From: Aeromicrobium sp. Root236
Lineage (GTDB): Bacteria > Actinomycetota > Actinomycetes > Propionibacteriales > Nocardioidaceae
Direction of reading: 5' to 3'
NCBI RefSeq assembly: GCF_001428805.1
Contig: NZ_LMIS01000001.1
Span: 2,034,976 to 2,098,975 of the forward strand
DNA length: 64,000 bases
Part shown: positions 61,464 to 64,000 of the stretch, piece by piece
Numbering within the stretch: the first letter of the stretch is position 1
Layout: each line of letters opens with the position of its first letter
Notes under the pieces: model-generated
The model's input: the letters and a program-made list of their open reading frames with translations, nothing else
Told to the model about the DNA's origin: nothing
Database searches by the model: none
Position numbers and translations under genes: made by a program

Positions 61464-62596
61464 CGGCGATCACTGCGGCCGGCGATCAGCCCCGCGACCC
61501 GCAGCATCGCCTCGCGCGTGCCGGGGGACACGTGCGCCGGATCGTACGCATGGCCGGCCTGCAGGTGGGGGTCCGGTGGCACCACGACGACCGAGACGCC
61601 GAGCGCTCCGGCGAACTCGCGCTGCGCCTCCCGGTAGGACTGTTCGTGGGGACAGACGACGACGTGCACCGCCGAAGCCGTGGCCTGCGGGTTCACGATC
61701 TTGATGCGGTCGAGCGCGGCCCGCAGGGCACCGATGCCCAGCTCCCCGGGGCTGGTGACGACCACCGCCTGGTCGGCGCGGGCCAGTGCCGCGTGTCCCG
61801 CCTCGCCGGCGTCGTCCCCGACGTCGAGCAGGTTGAACGTGTGATCGGCACGCAGGCGGTCGAGCACGCCGGCGACGTCGCCTCGGCTCAGACCCTGGTC
61901 CCAGCCCGAGCCGTCGACGAGGCCGAGTCCGGTGGGCGCGGCGGGAGGAGACGCCGCCTCCACCTCCGAGAGCATCGAGGCGACGGTCCGTGGCGCGGCG
62001 ACCCCGAACATACGGCCGAGGGACGGGGATCCCTGCTGGACGTCGATGACGACCGTGTGGTCCTCGCGCATCGCCATGAACGTCGTGCCGACGCCGACGG
62101 CGATCGTCGTGCACCCGACGCCGCCCTTGCCCGCGACGAACGCCACGATCCGGCGGTCGGTCTGCCGTTGGCGCGTGGCGTCGACGGCCTCACGCTCGCT
62201 CTGGACCGTCACGGCGGCGTCAGGGGTGACGAGTCCGCGGGCGACGGTGCGCAGCATGCGTCCGGTCTGGCGGGGCGCCGGCTGGGGGCTGCTGGCCCGC
62301 GACAGGATCTGCTCGGCGGGCGAAGGAGGCCGCTCTGCATCGGGCTCCTCGACCGCGGGAGCCGGCTCGGGTGCGGGGCGGTTGAACTCGGGCCGGATCG
62401 GGACCACGCGCCCGCCCGGCTCGTCGACCTCGTCGCGCTCGGCCGGACGCACGGGGGCCGGAGCCTCCGGTTCGCCGAGCCCGAGACTTCTCGGGTCGAT
62501 GCCCATCCTGCTCAGGTCGCTGGCAGCCGACTGCGCCTGCCGGCGATCGCGGAGTGACTGATCGGGCTGATCCTGGTCGTCGGTGTCGTCAACCAT
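61460..62596 (-). CDS. MinD/ParA-like ATPase with N-terminal extension
   Basis: A 378-residue protein. The first 125 residues are Pro/Glu/Arg-rich and probably disordered; the ATPase starts at about 127 with VAFVAGKGGVGCTTIAVGVG (Walker A GKGGVGCTT). The second signature VVIDVQQGSPSLGRMFG follows. Such proteins, like EspI, are found at type VII secretion loci. GGAGG lies before the ATG. It overlaps the EccD-like gene by one base. Confidence 0.85.
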   Translation of the reverse strand: MVDDTDDQDQPDQSLRDRRQAQSAASDLSRMGIDPRSLGLGEPEAPAPVRPAERDEVDEPGGRVVPIRPEFNRPAPEPAPAVEEPDAERPPSPAEQILSRASSPQPAPRQTGRMLRTVARGLVTPDAAVTVQSEREAVDATRQRQTDRRIVAFVAGKGGVGCTTIAVGVGTTFMAMREDHTVVIDVQQGSPSLGRMFGVAAPRTVASMLSEVEAASPPAAPTGLGLVDGSGWDQGLSRGDVAGVLDRLRADHTFNLLDVGDDAGEAGHAALARADQAVVVTSPGELGIGALRAALDRIKIVNPQATASAVHVVVCPHEQSYREAQREFAGALGVSVVVVPPDPHLQAGHAYDPAHVSPGTREAMLRVAGLIAGRSDRR

Positions 62597-63951
62597 CAGA
62601 AGAGTCCTCCCATCTTGTCGTACACCCCGACTGCCCCGACGAGCACGACGAGCAGGTCGACGACCACGAGGAACTCGACGACGTTGAGCCAGCGCTTGAC
62701 GCGGGCCCGGGTGATGTCGGACATCTGCAGCGACGACAGGGCGATGGCGGCGACGAGAATGGCCGCGACGACGATCGCGAGCCAGGGTGCCGCCCACTCC
62801 TCCTCGACCGCGAACCGCGCCATCGCGAACGCCATCACCACGACGCCGGCCGTGCGCAGCGGCAACATGTGGGGCGTACGGGAGAACAGCCGCGATCTCA
62901 GGATCGCCGCCGCAGCGAGGCTCAGGGCGAGGGTGCGGTCCCACGAGCTCCCAGCGAGGTCGAGCGTGACGCCTCCCCACACGATCACGAGCGCGATGCC
63001 GACCAGCGAGCCGATCAGGACCGCGTTGCTCGCCTGGTAGCGCGCGCGAAGGGCGGCCAGCTCGAGGCGCCCGACGTGCCGGACGCGGTAGTCGGCACTC
63101 GCGAGGCCTCCGACCGAGAGCGAGACCAACGGAAGCGACCCGACCAGGAGCAGCACGAGGACCGGGACGACACGAGGGACCTGTGCCATCGGCAGGTCGG
63201 TCCAACCCGCTGCTGCCTGCAGGATCCCCGCCACCAGCAGCACGACGGAGGTCGCGAGATGCCCCGTGGCGAGCGTCGTGAGCGCGCGAGCGGCACCCGC
63301 AGCGATCGCCACGGCCGCTGCGGCCACCACCAGGGTCTCCCAGCGCTGGAGGTCGGCCGAGTCGCCGACCGCCGAGCCGAGAAGCGCCGCCCAGAGCATC
63401 GCCGCAACTGCCGCCAGCTGGGCATCCAGCGGCCGGGCCCACCGAGACGCCCACCAGGTCGCGAACAGCAACACCGCTGTGCAGAACGCCGCCGGACCGG
63501 CCGACGTGAAGTCCTCGAGGCGGTTGCCTTCGTCGATCCGCGCGGCAAGCCACGAGACCAGGCCCGTCACCGCGAGCGCGACCGCACCGACGACGACGGT
63601 GTAGGACCTCGTGGTCACGGTGGACCAGACACCACCTGCAGCATCGACACTGTCCTCGACCGTGTCACGGACGTCCTCCACCGCAGCGGGCCGTACGTCG
63701 TCGGACTGGCCGCGGAGCTCGAGGACGTCCCCGTCGAGCACGCCGGCATCGCCCAAGGTCTGGGACAGCGACAGTGGACTGCCGCCCAGCCGGGCCAGGG
63801 TCCAGCTCGTCGGTGAACCGTCGAGGGCAGCGGGCGCCGCGTAGCGCATCACCTGTGGCAGCACGTCGGCCAGAGGGAGCGAGCTCGGAAGGGCGAGGTC
63901 GATCGTGCGCTCCGCCGTGACGACGGTGACCCGACTGTAAGCAGTCAGCAA
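62596..63951 (-). CDS. EccD-like type VII secretion membrane protein
   Basis: A 451-residue protein. The first 85 residues form a ubiquitin-like domain (SRVTVVTAERTIDLALPSSL, then ADVLPQVMRYA), followed by about 10-11 membrane helices. This is the EccD/Snm4 layout. TTG 63951 is chosen (GAGGGGG 8 bases before it); the frame stays open to the window edge, so a longer form cannot be excluded. Other type VII genes would lie to the right. Confidence 0.85.
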   Translation of the reverse strand: MLTAYSRVTVVTAERTIDLALPSSLPLADVLPQVMRYAAPAALDGSPTSWTLARLGGSPLSLSQTLGDAGVLDGDVLELRGQSDDVRPAAVEDVRDTVEDSVDAAGGVWSTVTTRSYTVVVGAVALAVTGLVSWLAARIDEGNRLEDFTSAGPAAFCTAVLLFATWWASRWARPLDAQLAAVAAMLWAALLGSAVGDSADLQRWETLVVAAAAVAIAAGAARALTTLATGHLATSVVLLVAGILQAAAGWTDLPMAQVPRVVPVLVLLLVGSLPLVSLSVGGLASADYRVRHVGRLELAALRARYQASNAVLIGSLVGIALVIVWGGVTLDLAGSSWDRTLALSLAAAAILRSRLFSRTPHMLPLRTAGVVVMAFAMARFAVEEEWAAPWLAIVVAAILVAAIALSSLQMSDITRARVKRWLNVVEFLVVVDLLVVLVGAVGVYDKMGGLF

Positions 63952-64000
63952 CGCGCGTTCCCCCTCGTGCTCGCATGTGCCGGATGCCTTGCGGGCCCCC

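Overview
The window is about 70% GC, has no interrupted genes, and uses GTG and TTG starts freely. Gene content (EtfD-type iron-sulfur reductase, GPP34 protein, DUF6297-type ABC permease, Tad pilus genes beside an EccD-like type VII membrane protein, histidine use through HutF) points to a high-GC actinobacterium. My best guess is the Nocardioidaceae/Propionibacteriales (Aeromicrobium- or Nocardioides-like). It reads as an ordinary chromosome; I see no phage, transposase or CRISPR array.

Layout. 0.1-4.9 kb: a minus-strand MaoC / acyl-CoA dehydrogenase / SDR operon behind a perfect 18-bp palindrome, then small genes. 4.2-7.0 kb: an energy-coupling-factor transporter of the YkoEDC type behind a TPP riboswitch, so probably a thiamine or HMP importer. 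7-20 kb: an FAD oxidoreductase, GPP34 protein, NUDIX and GNAT proteins, an MFS exporter, EtfD with a very long acidic tail, a YchJ-like protein, an ABC pair, a TetR/MFS/DUF1772 cassette with twin operators, and a membrane-anchored zinc protease. 21-28.5 kb: a histidine-utilisation operon (hutH-hutU-M20 hydrolase-hutF-hutI, minus strand) with a divergent IclR regulator. 28.6-39.6 kb: a secreted S15/CocE hydrolase, an ABC-2 pair, an AGE-epimerase/PfkB-kinase pair (probable mannose to fructose to fructose-6-phosphate route), an MFS gene coupled to a small membrane-anchored protein, psuK-psuG for pseudouridine breakdown, a proline-rich surface protein with a structured leader, and dcd. 39.7-40.0 kb: tRNA-Gly(CCC) followed by an array of direct and inverted copies of its own 3' end. 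40-50 kb: an acetyltransferase, a GH5-ricin glycosidase with LacI-like sites, a large LuxR-type ATPase regulator convergent with a 987-residue glycine-rich/Ig-repeat secreted protein, and a LysR regulator divergent from a 43-residue protein.

50-64 kb: a long minus-strand surface-appendage locus. From the right edge it reads EccD-like membrane protein, MinD-like ATPase, small membrane protein, SAF/CpaB protein, TadZ-like ATPase, TadA/CpaF ATPase, TadB, TadC, Flp pilin, two TadE-like pseudopilins, a TadG-like protein, a lipoprotein, a secreted protein, and a membrane protein with LysM and transcriptional-activator (BTAD) domains. Most neighbours overlap by 4 bases or sit within a few bases, so much of it should be co-expressed.

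A REP-like palindromic repeat (core close to CTTGAGCTTGTCGAAAGG) is scattered through the first 31 kb. It lies between genes, inside coding sequences (hutF, the hutH C-terminus, the EtfD tail) and exactly where Shine-Dalgarno sequences are needed (hutU and the M20 hydrolase). The most unusual items are these repeats, the tRNA-Gly 3'-end array, the hut operon without a recognisable hutG, and the mixed Tad/EccD locus.
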